Source of the DNA: Modestobacter versicolor
Lineage (GTDB): Bacteria > Actinomycetota > Actinomycetes > Mycobacteriales > Geodermatophilaceae
NCBI RefSeq assembly: GCF_014195485.1
Contig: NZ_JACIBU010000001.1
Location: forward strand, 3,100,001 to 3,164,000
Reading direction: 5' to 3'
Length of the DNA stretch: 64,000 nt
How positions within the stretch are numbered: the first letter of the stretch is position 1; every line of letters starts with the position of its first letter. The position numbers and the translations under genes were made by a program. Below, piece after piece: positions 14,950 to 22,999 of this stretch. The notes under the pieces were generated by a model. That model saw only the letters and a program-made list of their open reading frames with translations, was not told the origin of the DNA and made no database searches.

Positions 14950-15297
14950 GTGTTCCCGGCCGAGAACATCCGCGACTGGCGTCTGAAGGACGTCGTCGAC
15001 CCCGACGGCAGCAAGATCGGGTCGCTGGAGTCGGTGTACGTGGACACCACCACCGACCAGCCGTTCTTCGCCGCCGTGACCACCGGCTTCATCGGCCGGC
15101 ACAAGCTCACCTTCGTGCCGCTGACCAACGCCACCGTGGCCCCCGGCCACATCCGGGTGACGGTCAGCAAGGACCTCGCGAAGAACGCCCCGTCCATCGA
15201 GACCGACGGCGAGCTCTCGATCGAGGACGAGCCGGCCGTCTTCGAGCACTACGGGCTGCCGTACACCCCCGGCGTCCGGCGCCTCGCCCGCCGCTGA
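14950..15297 (+). CDS. PRC-barrel domain protein
   Basis: A 115-residue PRC-barrel protein. ENIRDWRLKDVVDPDGSKIGSLESVYVD is the typical first half, with strands around FFAAVTTGFIGRHKLTFVPL and HIRVTVSKDLAKNAP. Free-standing actinobacterial PRC-barrel proteins are stress-associated and of uncertain role. The GTG start follows AGAGGAGG. Upstream at 14848-14869 a GTTGAA...GGGTAC arrangement resembles a SigB-type promoter, though the spacer is short, so this is only suggestive. It converges with the NYN gene across a hairpin. Confidence 0.88.
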   Translation: MFPAENIRDWRLKDVVDPDGSKIGSLESVYVDTTTDQPFFAAVTTGFIGRHKLTFVPLTNATVAPGHIRVTVSKDLAKNAPSIETDGELSIEDEPAVFEHYGLPYTPGVRRLARR

Positions 15298-15300
15298 CGC

Positions 15301-15349
15301 CCCCGTTCCGAGGATCACCGCGAGCCTGCGAGTGGTGAGGAGAACGGGG
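15301..15349. terminator. Bidirectional terminator, repeat-family member
   Basis: Arms CCCCGTTC (15301-15308) and GAACGGGG (15342-15349) with an inner TCACC/GGTGA stem, filling the gap between convergent stops at 15297 and 15357. The core on the minus strand, CACCACTCGCAGGCTCGCGG, matches the core of the element at 43379. Confidence 0.65.
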
Positions 15350-15356
15350 TCCGTCC

Positions 15357-16037
15357 TCAGTTCCTCCGGGCGGTGAACGCGCCGGCTGCGTCCCGCAGGC
15401 TCTTGGTGGGGCGCAGCCACGCGCCGTCGACCGGCAGGGCGTCGAGCCGGACGCGGTCCAGCGGCGCGGCGAACGCCCCGGGCACGTCCTCGATGTCGAC
15501 GAACTGCAGCAGCTCGGAGCTGATCGCGTAGCCGGCGACCTCGCTGAACGCGACGACGACGACCTGGGTCCCGGCGCGGGCGAGGTCCTCCAGCGGCTCG
15601 GCGAAGTTGCGGCCGTCGCCGGAGAAGACCACCAGCCGGCGCAGCTCGTGGCTGTGCGCCCGCACGCTGATGTGGTCGAGCATCGACTGGTCGATGTCGT
15701 CGTCCGGCTGCAGCTTGGGCCGGGCGAAGACCGCGTAGCCGAAGCTGCGCAGCGCCTCCACCCAGCGCTGCAGCGAGGTGGCGTGCTGCGGCGGCACGTT
15801 GGCGAAGACGCAGGCCTCCACCTCCGGCTGCTGCGCCGCACCCGGTTCCTCGGCGCCGTCGACGAACCAGGCGGCGATGGCGTCGAAGCGCGGCCGCGAG
15901 GCGGCGGTCGGCCGGGCCCCGATCACGTTCGCCAGGGTCATGTCGATGTTGGGCGCGTCCCAGACCAGCAGGTCCAGCGCCTGCCGGGGAGCACCGTCGG
16001 CCGGGAACGCGCCCGCGTCGTACCCGTCGGTCGTCAT
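15357..16037 (-). CDS. NYN domain (LabA/DUF88-like) protein
   Basis: A 226-residue protein of the PIN-like NYN family, related to RNases. LLVWDAPNIDMTLANVIG holds the first acidic site, DQSMLDHISVRA the middle one, and VVFSGDGRNFAEPLEDLARAGTQVVVVAF the third (SGDGDF-like), so the likely metal-binding carboxylates are kept. ATG 16037 is used; in-frame GTGs at 16046 and 16064 would add 3 or 9 residues. It follows the acyl-CoA dehydrogenase gene on the same strand after about 95 bases. The RNA target is unknown. Confidence 0.85.
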   Translation of the reverse strand: MTTDGYDAGAFPADGAPRQALDLLVWDAPNIDMTLANVIGARPTAASRPRFDAIAAWFVDGAEEPGAAQQPEVEACVFANVPPQHATSLQRWVEALRSFGYAVFARPKLQPDDDIDQSMLDHISVRAHSHELRRLVVFSGDGRNFAEPLEDLARAGTQVVVVAFSEVAGYAISSELLQFVDIEDVPGAFAAPLDRVRLDALPVDGAWLRPTKSLRDAAGAFTARRN

Positions 16038-16132
16038 CGTCTCCACGGCTGGGCTCTCGGTCACCGGGTCAGTGTGCCGGTCGGTCGGGGTGACCGCGGG
16101 ACTGGTCGCCCGGCGGCGCCGTCGGCGGTCGG

Positions 16133-17773
16133 TCACCCGGCGCGCCCGGCCGGGACCACGGCGGCCCGGTCGACCAGCTGGGCCACCGGCGTCCCGGGCG
16201 GCAGCGTGCCCAGCACCGCGCCCCAGTCGCCGCCCAGCCGGGTGGCGCAGAAGGCGTCGGCGACGGCGGCCGGCGCGTGCTGCAGCAGCAGCGCGGCCTG
16301 CAGGCACAGCGCGAGCCGACCGGCGATCCGGCGGGCCCGCAGCGGGAGCTGGTCCGGGTCGCCGAGCTCGGCGGCGAGCTGTGCGAGCGCGGCGTCGTAC
16401 CGCGGGTCGGCACCGCGGGCGAGGTCCAGCTCGGCGGTCACCGCGGCCAGTGACGCCGACCCGGACCCCAGCGCGCGGAGCACGTCCAGGGCGATGACGT
16501 TGCCCGAGCCCTCCCAGATGGAGTTGAGCGGCGCCTGGCGGTAGAGCCGCGGCATGCCCGACTCCTCCACGTAGCCGTTCCCGCCGAGCACCTCCAGCGC
16601 CTCGGCGACCGCGGTGGGGGTGCGCTTGCAGACCCAGAACTTCGCCACCGCGCCGGCCAGCCGCAGGTAGTCGCGCTCGCCGGCGTCCTGGGCGGCGGCC
16701 AGCCGGACGGCGAGCGCGGTCGCCGCCTCGCTCTCCAGCGCCAGGTCGGCCAGCACGTTCTGCATCAGCGGCTGGTCGGCGAGCAGGGCGCCGAAGGCCC
16801 GGCGGTGCCGGGCGTGGTGCACCGCCTGGGTGAGCGCCGCGCGCACGGTCGCCGCCGAGCCCAGCACGCAGTCCAGCCGGGTGGTGGCGACCATCTCGAT
16901 GATCGCCGGGACGCCGCGGCCGGGCTCGCCCACCAGCCACCCCGTCGTCCGGTCGAACTCCACCTCGCTGGAGGCGTTGGACCGGTCGCCCAGCTTGTCC
17001 TTGAGCCGCTGCAGGGCCAGCGGGTTGCGCTCGCCGCCGGGCAGCACCCGCGGCACCAGGAAGCAGGAGACCCCCTCGGCGGTCTGCGCGAGCACCAGGA
17101 AGAGGTCGCTCATCGGCGCGGAGGTGAACCACTTGTGCCCGGTCAGCGACCAGCTGCCGTCACCGTTCGGCGTCGCCCGGGTGGTGTTGGCGCGGACGTC
17201 GGAGCCGCCCTGCTTCTCTGTCATGCCCATCCCGGCGACCAGGCCGCGCTTGGTCTGCGGGTCGGCCAGCCCGAACTGGTACTCCCGGCTGGTCAACCCG
17301 GGCTCGAGCGCCTCGGCCAGGTCGGGGGCGCGGCGCAGCGCGGGGACGACGGCGTAGGTCATCGTGACCGGGCAGCCGTGGCCCATCTCCACCTGCGTCC
17401 AGCCCAGGTAGCCCACCGCGCGCCGCACGTGCGCGTGCCGGTCCCCGGCCGCCTGGTCGGCCCACGGGACGCCGGCCAGCCCGTGCCCGACCGCGGTGCC
17501 CATCAGCTCGTGCCAGGCCGGGTGGAACTCCACCTCGTCGACCCGGTGCCCGTACCGGTCGTGGGTGCGCAGCCGCGGCGGGTTCTCGTTCGCCAGCCGG
17601 CCCCACTCCTGCGCCTGCTCGCTGCCGGCGAGCGCGCCCAGCTCCGCGAGCGAGGCGAGCGCGGCCGCGTCGGCGTGCCGCAGGCAGGCCTCGGACAGCG
17701 CGGCGTCCCCGGCGATCGGGTCGTGGCCCACGAGCGGCGGGGCCTGGTTGGTCACCTCGTGCGTGACGCTCAT
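16133..17773 (-). CDS. AidB-like acyl-CoA dehydrogenase
   Basis: A 546-residue flavoprotein of the acyl-CoA dehydrogenase superfamily, close to the AidB/isovaleryl-CoA dehydrogenase-like branch. Evidence: GMGMTEKQGGSDVRANTT, LTGHKWFTSAPMSD (FAD contacts), EVLGGNGYVEESGMPRLYRQAPLNSIWEGSGNV with the base glutamate in IWEGSGN, and the long C-terminal helical domain. AidB is linked to alkylation stress in E. coli; no DNA-repair gene is adjacent, so that role is only possible. The ATG at 17773 gives the normal length; the frame upstream is non-conserved. Confidence 0.9.
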   Translation of the reverse strand: MSVTHEVTNQAPPLVGHDPIAGDAALSEACLRHADAAALASLAELGALAGSEQAQEWGRLANENPPRLRTHDRYGHRVDEVEFHPAWHELMGTAVGHGLAGVPWADQAAGDRHAHVRRAVGYLGWTQVEMGHGCPVTMTYAVVPALRRAPDLAEALEPGLTSREYQFGLADPQTKRGLVAGMGMTEKQGGSDVRANTTRATPNGDGSWSLTGHKWFTSAPMSDLFLVLAQTAEGVSCFLVPRVLPGGERNPLALQRLKDKLGDRSNASSEVEFDRTTGWLVGEPGRGVPAIIEMVATTRLDCVLGSAATVRAALTQAVHHARHRRAFGALLADQPLMQNVLADLALESEAATALAVRLAAAQDAGERDYLRLAGAVAKFWVCKRTPTAVAEALEVLGGNGYVEESGMPRLYRQAPLNSIWEGSGNVIALDVLRALGSGSASLAAVTAELDLARGADPRYDAALAQLAAELGDPDQLPLRARRIAGRLALCLQAALLLQHAPAAVADAFCATRLGGDWGAVLGTLPPGTPVAQLVDRAAVVPAGRAG

Positions 17774-17796
17774 GGACGCACGGTACGAGACCCCGG

Positions 17797-18198
17797 TCAG
17801 CTCGCGGTGCGGACCGTGACCAGCCGCTTGAGCGCCAGCAGGGCCAGCGGGGCGTAGCCGACCACCAGCGGCCCGAAGCCGCTGATCCGGAGGCCGGCGG
17901 TGGTGCCGCCGTCCGGGGCCGGGCTCACCCAGTGCACCAGCCCGAGCCGGGTCGGGCCGACGACGACCTGCCAGACCCACCGGCGCTGCACCTCGGACAC
18001 CTCGTCGACCACGAAGGGCACCGAGGTGCCGATCGGGTCGTACACCCGGCCGGTCACCCCCTGCTCGATCCGGTCGGCCGACGCCTCCACCCGCTTGATC
18101 TGCGGCGACCACCCGGACCATCGCGAGGGGTGCAGGTAGCGGTCCCACACCTCGGCCGGGTCGACCGGGCCGGTGGCGTGCAGCGTCAGGGAGGTCAC
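17797..18198 (-). CDS. SRPBCC family protein
   Basis: A 133-residue START-like/polyketide cyclase fold protein. PAEVWDRYLHPSRWSGWSPQIKRVEAS is the typical first helix-strand region, followed by TGRVYDPIGTSVPFVVDEV, RRWVWQVVVGPTRLGLVHWV and the long C-terminal helix. Such proteins bind small hydrophobic ligands. The GTG at 18198 is the only start that keeps the fold intact; upstream sequence in frame is not conserved-looking. It lies 23 bases before the acyl-CoA dehydrogenase start, so the two probably share a transcript. Confidence 0.8.
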   Translation of the reverse strand: MTSLTLHATGPVDPAEVWDRYLHPSRWSGWSPQIKRVEASADRIEQGVTGRVYDPIGTSVPFVVDEVSEVQRRWVWQVVVGPTRLGLVHWVSPAPDGGTTAGLRISGFGPLVVGYAPLALLALKRLVTVRTAS

Positions 18199-18525
18199 CG
18201 GACGGGGGTGCCCGCCCGGGTGCCTCTCGACACCCGGGCGGGCGGGGAGCCGGGATCCGCCCCCGAGGATGACCCCGGCCGATGTGCGGTCGAGGCCCCG
18301 CCCCCCGTGCACGGGGCCCCGACCGGTACAGGGGTGGTCGACCGGGCCGAGGACGGTGCGTCGCTGCGGCCGGGACCACCGGTCTGGTGTTCCGGAGGTG
18401 GTGGCGACCCGCGCTGCCCGGGGGCGCGCAGGGGTCACCGCTCTCGCTGGTGCGAGAGGCAGGTGCGGCGGGGGCTCAGGCGCGCAGCGGCGCGCCGGCC
18501 GGGGCCGGACCTGCGGGAGGGGCCG
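18199..18525. other. Intergenic region with several hairpins, no gene seen
   Basis: The 327 bases between the SRPBCC start and the stop of the repeat protein hold no frame with convincing codon bias. They contain at least three inverted repeats, including the strong one at 18210-18243 and CTCTCGC/GCGAGAG near 18441-18458. The region is probably a long 3' untranslated region of the repeat-protein mRNA plus the promoter of the downstream unit. Confidence 0.5.
18210..18243 (-). terminator. Strong hairpin between repeat-protein gene and SRPBCC gene
   Basis: Thirteen-base perfect arms GCCCGCCCGGGTG (18210-18222) and CACCCGGGCGGGC (18231-18243) with an eight-base loop. It could end the transcript of the repeat protein, whose stop is 283 bases upstream, or form the leader of the SRPBCC mRNA. 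Confidence 0.5.
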
Positions 18526-20385
18526 TCAGGCGGGGGAGACGGAGGGCTCGGTGTCCGAGCCGTCCTGGAGGGTCTGGAGCGGGGCGCTCGAGACCAGGTC
18601 GGCCAGCGAGGGCTGGACCGGGGGTGCGGGGAGCGTGGCGAGCACCAGGGCGCCGCCCGAGCGGGAACCGTCGGACGGCGCGGCCGGAGCCGGGGGGACC
18701 GACACCGGCGTGACCAGCGGCCGGTCGGGCACCTGCGACGGCGCCGGGACGGACGATCCGGCCTGCACCGGCTCGGTCGGGGTCACGCCCGCGGCGGTGC
18801 CGGGGCGCGGGCCAGCGAGCTCGTGCGGCCGGGCGCCGGCCGGGGTCACCGGCCCGGTCGCCGTGACCGGGGAGGGGGCTGCGGTGAGGTCCGCGGGCCC
18901 GGCCGGGACGACGAGCGGCGGGACGGGCTGGGCAGCCGGGGCCGGCGCGGGCTCGACCGTGGTGCGGACGGGCTGGACCGCAGCCGGGACGACGGGGGTG
19001 CGGACGGCGCCCTGCACCGGGGCCAGGACGGCGACGGCGGGGGCCACGACCGGGTCCGGCGCGTGCGCGGCGGGCGCCAGGACCGGGCGCACGGCGTCGA
19101 CCACCGGCGCGACGACGGGGGCTGCTGCCTCGGTCACGGGCGCCACGACCGGGGTCACGGCGACGACCACCGGGGCCACCGCGCCGGTGACCGGGGCGGC
19201 CACGGGTGCGACGGTCTCGACCACGGGCGCGACCACGTTCTCGGTGACCGGCGTGACCACCGGCGCCAGGGCCTCGACCACGGGTACGACGACCTGCTCG
19301 CTCACCGGCGCCACGACCGGGACGACCACCTCGGCCACCGGCACGACCACGTCGACCACGGGCGCGACCACGTTCTCGGTGACCGGCGCGACGACGGGGG
19401 CAACGACCTCGGCCACCGGCGCGACGACCTCGGCGACGGGCTCCACGACCGCTTCGACCACGGGTACGACGACCTGCTCGGTCACCGGTGCCACGACCGG
19501 TGCGACGACCTCGGCCACCGGCGCGACGACCTCGGCGACGGGCTCCACGACCGCTTCGACCACGGGCACGACGACCTGCTCGGTCACCGGTGCCACGACC
19601 GGTGCGACGACCTCGGCCACCGGCGCGACGACCTCGGCGACGGGCTCCACGACCGCTTCGACCACGGGCACGAGGACCTGCTCGGTCACCGGTGCCACGA
19701 CCGGTGCGACGACCTCGGCCACCGGCGCGACGACCTCGGCGACGGGCTCCACGACCGCGTCGACCACGGGTACGACGACCTGCTCGGTCACCGGTGCCAC
19801 GACCTGTGCGACGACCGCGGCCACCGGCGCGACGACCTCGGCCGCGGGCTCGACGACCACCTCGGTGACCGGCTCGGTGACCGGCTCGGTGACCGGGGCG
19901 ATCTCCGTCACCGGCTCGACCACGGCCTCCACGACCGGAGCGACCTCGGCCGGGACGACCTCCTCGACGACCGGGGCGACCTCCTCGACGACCTCGGCCA
20001 CGGGCTCGACGGCGTCCTCGACGACCGGCGCGACCTCCTCGGCCGGCACGACCTCGTCGACCGGTGCGACCTCGTCGACCACCTCGACGACCGGCTCCAC
20101 CGTCTCCGCGACCGGCTCCACCGCCTCCGCGACCGGCTCGACGGCCTCGACGACGGGCTCCACGGCCTCGGCAGCGCCCTCGACCACCGGCTCGGCAGGT
20201 GCGGTGACGGTCGTGACGACGCCGTCCACCGGCGCCAGCAGGCCGGGCTCGGCCGCGGACGCCCCGCCGGCCGCGAGCCCGATCGCCAGGTAGCCACCGG
20301 CGGTGCAGCCCAGCGTCACCAGGACGCGACGGGGCCACGAGCCGGGGACCCAGCGGCGTGCCACACGGAGCCGGTTCCCACTCAC
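18526..20385 (-). CDS. Secreted Val/Pro/Glu-rich tandem repeat protein
   Basis: A 619-residue protein with a Sec-type signal peptide (RRVLVTLGCTAGG, hydrophobic core, cleavage near ASA-AEP). The mature part is built from short VAPVxEVV/VEPVAEVV units. The central part repeats a 34-residue unit, APVTEQVVVPVV followed by EAVVEPVAEVVAPVAEVVAPVV, about four times. The C-terminal 200 residues are less regular (Pro, Ala, Thr, Val) and end without LPxTG, so sortase anchoring is not evident. Start choice: GTG 20385; TTG 20397 is an alternative. No enzyme domain is visible; the role is unknown, perhaps a surface or matrix component. Confidence 0.8.
   Translation of the reverse strand: MSGNRLRVARRWVPGSWPRRVLVTLGCTAGGYLAIGLAAGGASAAEPGLLAPVDGVVTTVTAPAEPVVEGAAEAVEPVVEAVEPVAEAVEPVAETVEPVVEVVDEVAPVDEVVPAEEVAPVVEDAVEPVAEVVEEVAPVVEEVVPAEVAPVVEAVVEPVTEIAPVTEPVTEPVTEVVVEPAAEVVAPVAAVVAQVVAPVTEQVVVPVVDAVVEPVAEVVAPVAEVVAPVVAPVTEQVLVPVVEAVVEPVAEVVAPVAEVVAPVVAPVTEQVVVPVVEAVVEPVAEVVAPVAEVVAPVVAPVTEQVVVPVVEAVVEPVAEVVAPVAEVVAPVVAPVTENVVAPVVDVVVPVAEVVVPVVAPVSEQVVVPVVEALAPVVTPVTENVVAPVVETVAPVAAPVTGAVAPVVVAVTPVVAPVTEAAAPVVAPVVDAVRPVLAPAAHAPDPVVAPAVAVLAPVQGAVRTPVVPAAVQPVRTTVEPAPAPAAQPVPPLVVPAGPADLTAAPSPVTATGPVTPAGARPHELAGPRPGTAAGVTPTEPVQAGSSVPAPSQVPDRPLVTPVSVPPAPAAPSDGSRSGGALVLATLPAPPVQPSLADLVSSAPLQTLQDGSDTEPSVSPA
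19400..19830 (-). repeat. 102-base in-frame tandem repeat
   Basis: About 4.2 copies of a 102-base unit (34 codons). The landmark CGGTCACCGGTGCCACGACC recurs every 102 bases near 19480, 19582, 19684 and 19786. Copies differ at only a few bases, and the last one is more diverged (GACCTGTGC, GACCGCGG). It lies inside the secreted repeat protein and keeps the frame. Confidence 0.9.
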
Positions 20386-20460
20386 ACCCGTCCGCAATCA
20401 CAGCCGGGTGGTTCTCGGTGCGCCGTCACCCTCCGCCAGGAGAGGTCGACGCACCGACCT

Positions 20461-20474
20461 GTTCCACGTGGAAC
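20461..20474. promoter_or_regulatory. parS-like ParB binding site 2
   Basis: GTTCCACGTGGAAC preceded by T, giving TGTTCCACGTGGAACC, which differs by one base from the Pseudomonas 16-base consensus. It lies between the cinA stop (20478) and the start of the repeat-protein gene, in non-coding DNA. Confidence 0.78.
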
Positions 20475-20477
20475 CGG

Positions 20478-21758
20478 TCAGGCGGGCGGACCGCCCAGCA
20501 GCAGCTGCCGGAGCAGGTGGACGGCGTGCGCCGTCGTCCGCTGCCGGATCGAGTCCCGCGACCCCATCAGGACCACCGACTTCGCGACCTCGCCGTCCGG
20601 ACCGACAGCGGCCAGGTGGACGGTGCCGACCGGCTTCTCGGCGGTGCCGCCGCCCGGTCCGGCGATGCCGGTCAGCCCGATTCCCACGTCGGAGCCGAAC
20701 CGGCTGCGCGCACCCTCGGCCAGTGCGCGGGCGACCTCGGGGCTCACCGCACCGGCCTGGGCCAGCGTCGCGGCGGGCACGTCGAGCAGCTGCTCCTTGG
20801 CGCTGTTCGCGTAGGCCGCCACCCCGCCGAGCACCCACGCCGAGGAGCCCTCGACCGCGGTCAGCCGGGCGGTGAGCAGCCCGCCGGTGCACGACTCCCC
20901 CACCGCGACCGTCCAGCCGCGGTCCGCGAACGCGGTGGCGACCAGCGCGTCGGCGGTGGGCCCGTCGCTGAACAGCGTGTCCCCGAAGTCGGCGGTGACC
21001 GCCTGCTCCAGCCGCCCGTAGGCCGGCTCGGCGCCCGCGTCGTAGCGGGTGACGATCTCCAGCTCGCCGTCGCGGAGGCAGGTGGTGACCTCCAGCCCGG
21101 CCAGCTCGTCGTCGACCCGGCGCAGGGTGGCCGCGAGCTCCGACTCCGGGGTGCCCCACAGCCGCAGGGTCCGCTGCCGCAGCTCGGTGGCACCGGCCAG
21201 CGCTGCGCGCACCGGGGCGGAGTCGACGGCAGCGGGCCACATGCCCTGCAGCTCCGACGGCGGCCCGGGCAGCACCAGCACCGGCGGCCCGCTGCGCCCC
21301 TCGGCCACCGGCACGACCAGCCCCGGCGCCGTCCCGACCGGTTCCAGCACGGTCGCCCCGGCGGGCACCTGCGCCTGCTTGCGGACGCCGGCTGCGGTCG
21401 CTCCCGGGTCCATCCGCCAGCCGCGGCGGGCGGAGAGCCGGGCCACCACGGCTGCGATCCGCTCCTCCAGCGCCTCGTCGACGATCGAGGGCCGGCCCTG
21501 GAAGTCGCCGACGACGGCCGCGGTGAGGTCGTCGGCGGTCGGCCCGAGGCCCCCGCTGGTGATGACCAGGTCGACGCTGCCGGCCAGGAAGCCCAGCGCC
21601 GCGCGCAGGTCCTCCGGCCGGTCGCCGACCACGACGACCGACCCGACGTCGACCCCGCGGGCCCGGAGCGCCTCGGCCAGCCAGGGGCCGTTGCGGTCGC
21701 TCACCCGCCCGGTGAGCACCTCGGTACCGGTGACCACGATGCCCGCACGCACTGCCAC
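20478..21758 (-). CDS. cinA: CinA family nicotinamide-nucleotide amidohydrolase
   Basis: A 426-residue two-domain protein. The N-terminal MoCF-like domain (VVTGTEVLTGRVSDRNGPWLAEALRARG, ITSGGLGPTADDLTA, LVLPGPPSELQGMW) hydrolyses ADP-ribose-type compounds in relatives. The C-terminal domain (VAVGESCTGGLLTARLTAVEGSS, VLGGVAAYANSAKEQLLDVP, GIAGPGGGTAEKPVGTVHLA) deamidates nicotinamide mononucleotide. Both look intact. The GTG start lies six bases after TAGGGT, suggesting a leaderless mRNA. In other actinobacteria cinA sits near pgsA/recA; that context is absent here. Confidence 0.94.
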   Translation of the reverse strand: MAVRAGIVVTGTEVLTGRVSDRNGPWLAEALRARGVDVGSVVVVGDRPEDLRAALGFLAGSVDLVITSGGLGPTADDLTAAVVGDFQGRPSIVDEALEERIAAVVARLSARRGWRMDPGATAAGVRKQAQVPAGATVLEPVGTAPGLVVPVAEGRSGPPVLVLPGPPSELQGMWPAAVDSAPVRAALAGATELRQRTLRLWGTPESELAATLRRVDDELAGLEVTTCLRDGELEIVTRYDAGAEPAYGRLEQAVTADFGDTLFSDGPTADALVATAFADRGWTVAVGESCTGGLLTARLTAVEGSSAWVLGGVAAYANSAKEQLLDVPAATLAQAGAVSPEVARALAEGARSRFGSDVGIGLTGIAGPGGGTAEKPVGTVHLAAVGPDGEVAKSVVLMGSRDSIRQRTTAHAVHLLRQLLLGGPPA

Positions 21759-21764
21759 GGACCG

Positions 21765-21770
21765 ACCCTA
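21765..21770 (-). promoter_or_regulatory. Putative -10 element for leaderless cinA mRNA
   Basis: TAGGGT on the minus strand, separated from the cinA GTG by six bases, identical in sequence and spacing to the ggt case at 10837-10842. It fits TANNNT. Confidence 0.45.
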
Positions 21771-21869
21771 GGGGGCGGCGCCGCTACGGTGGCATGCCCC
21801 TGCCTGCCGTCCGGACCCCCGGCATCCACTGCCGGGGCCGCACCCCGACGCCCGCCACCAGGAGGACAG

Positions 21870-22676
21870 ATGAGCTCCCCGCACCCGCCGATCCCCGAGC
21901 CGCAGCCGCACACCGACGGCGACGACCCGCGGACCCAGTCGATTCTGCTCCCGCCCAGCCAGCGGCAGGAGACCCTGGACCCCTCGCCGGCGGAGGTGCC
22001 GGCCGGTGAGCCACCGACCCAGCCGGCGCCCGGGTGGACCCCGGCCGCCGCCCCCGGCCAGCCGCTGCCCGGCCAGCCCGGCCCGGGCGCCGGTCAGCAC
22101 GAGCAGCCGACCGCCCACCAGCCGGGGTACTACGACCCCGCGTCGTCCACGCAGGTGACCGGGCCGGTCGACTTCGTGCCGGGGTTCACCCCGGAGGCCG
22201 CGCACGGCAGCAGCGCGGCGAGCCCGCCGCCGTCCCCGGGGCCGTCCACCTCCGTCGGCATGCCGGCGACCCCTCCTCCGGGGCAGCGCCGCTCACCGCT
22301 CGCCGCGCTGCAGGGCGCCGGCCGCCACGGCAGCGCGCTGCTGCCGCTGGGCCTGGGCGTGCTCGCGCTGGTGCTGCTGCAGGTGGGGCTGGCCCTCGAC
22401 TTCGGCAACCAGTCGCTGTGGGAGGTCGTCCCGACCTGGTCGGCCTTCGCCACGCTGGGCGCGCTGCTGGTGCTGGTCCCGGCGGTCGCCGCGCTGACCG
22501 GCCGGCTGCCGGCCCGGACCGCCTGGCGGGCCGGTGCGGTCGGCCTGGCGGCGCTGGCCGCCGCGTGGGTGCTGGTGGCGCTGCCGCTGGCCGCCAGCGA
22601 CCGCGGGTTCTGGCTGACGGCCGCCGTCGCGGCAGCCGGCGCCGCGCTGTGGCTGGCCCCCGGACGCGACGAGTGA
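21870..22676 (+). CDS. Proline-rich membrane protein, unknown
   Basis: A 268-residue protein. The first 150 residues are disordered and rich in Pro, Gln and Gly (EPQPHTDGDDPRTQSILLPP, PGWTPAAAPGQPLPGQPGPG). They are followed by four hydrophobic segments (LLPLGLGVLALVLLQVGLAL, LGALLVLVPAVAAL, VGLAALAAAWVLVALPLA, GFWLTAAVAAAGAALWL). AGGAGG precedes the ATG at 21870. Its stop overlaps the GTG of the next gene by four bases (GTGA), so the two are translationally coupled. No named family recognised. Confidence 0.78.
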   Translation: MSSPHPPIPEPQPHTDGDDPRTQSILLPPSQRQETLDPSPAEVPAGEPPTQPAPGWTPAAAPGQPLPGQPGPGAGQHEQPTAHQPGYYDPASSTQVTGPVDFVPGFTPEAAHGSSAASPPPSPGPSTSVGMPATPPPGQRRSPLAALQGAGRHGSALLPLGLGVLALVLLQVGLALDFGNQSLWEVVPTWSAFATLGALLVLVPAVAALTGRLPARTAWRAGAVGLAALAAAWVLVALPLAASDRGFWLTAAVAAAGAALWLAPGRDE

Positions 22677-22999
22677 GCGGCGGGCGCAGCTGGTTCCTCG
22701 GGGCCGCCGTGCTCGCCGTGGCCGCGCTCGGCCTGCCGTGGTCCGGTCAGCTGGCCGGCGCCGCGCACCCCGCTCGGGTCGCGGTCGTCGCGGGGCTGCT
22801 GCTCGCCGTGGTCGGCCTGCGCACCGGTCGGGAACGGCTGCTCGCCGCGGCCGCCGGTGCGGGCGCCGTCGGCGTGCTGCTCGGCGGGGTGGACGCGTCG
22901 CCGGGTCGGCTCGCGCTGGCCGGCGCCGTGGCGTGCCTGGCCCTCGGTTGCCGCGCCACCGGCCTGCCCCTGCTGCCGCGCCGGGCCGTCAGCCGCTGA
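22673..22999 (+). CDS. Small membrane protein, unknown
   Basis: A 108-residue protein that is almost entirely hydrophobic, with four short membrane segments (FLGAAVLAVAALGLPW, ARVAVVAGLLLAVVGL, AAAGAGAVGVLLGG, LALAGAVACLALGC). It starts at a GTG overlapping the upstream stop and probably works with the upstream membrane protein. Its 3' end overlaps the convergent SpoIIE gene by 11 bases. Confidence 0.7.
   Translation: MSGGRSWFLGAAVLAVAALGLPWSGQLAGAAHPARVAVVAGLLLAVVGLRTGRERLLAAAAGAGAVGVLLGGVDASPGRLALAGAVACLALGCRATGLPLLPRRAVSR

Noticed and set aside
19400-19830. Regularly spaced repeats resembling a CRISPR array
   Set aside because: The repeats are contiguous 102-base coding units without unique spacers, and no cas genes are nearby.
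17932-20300. Long plus-strand frames with His-Asp-Arg or Thr-Gly-Ala repeats
   Set aside because: They are antisense images of the 102-base repeat. A signal peptide, ribosome context and sensible composition exist only on the minus strand.
20358-21869. Very long plus-strand open frame upstream of the membrane protein at 21870
   Set aside because: It is the antisense shadow of cinA with Arg/Gly/His-rich translation. Conserved CinA motifs are on the minus strand, and AGGAGG marks the true start at 21870.
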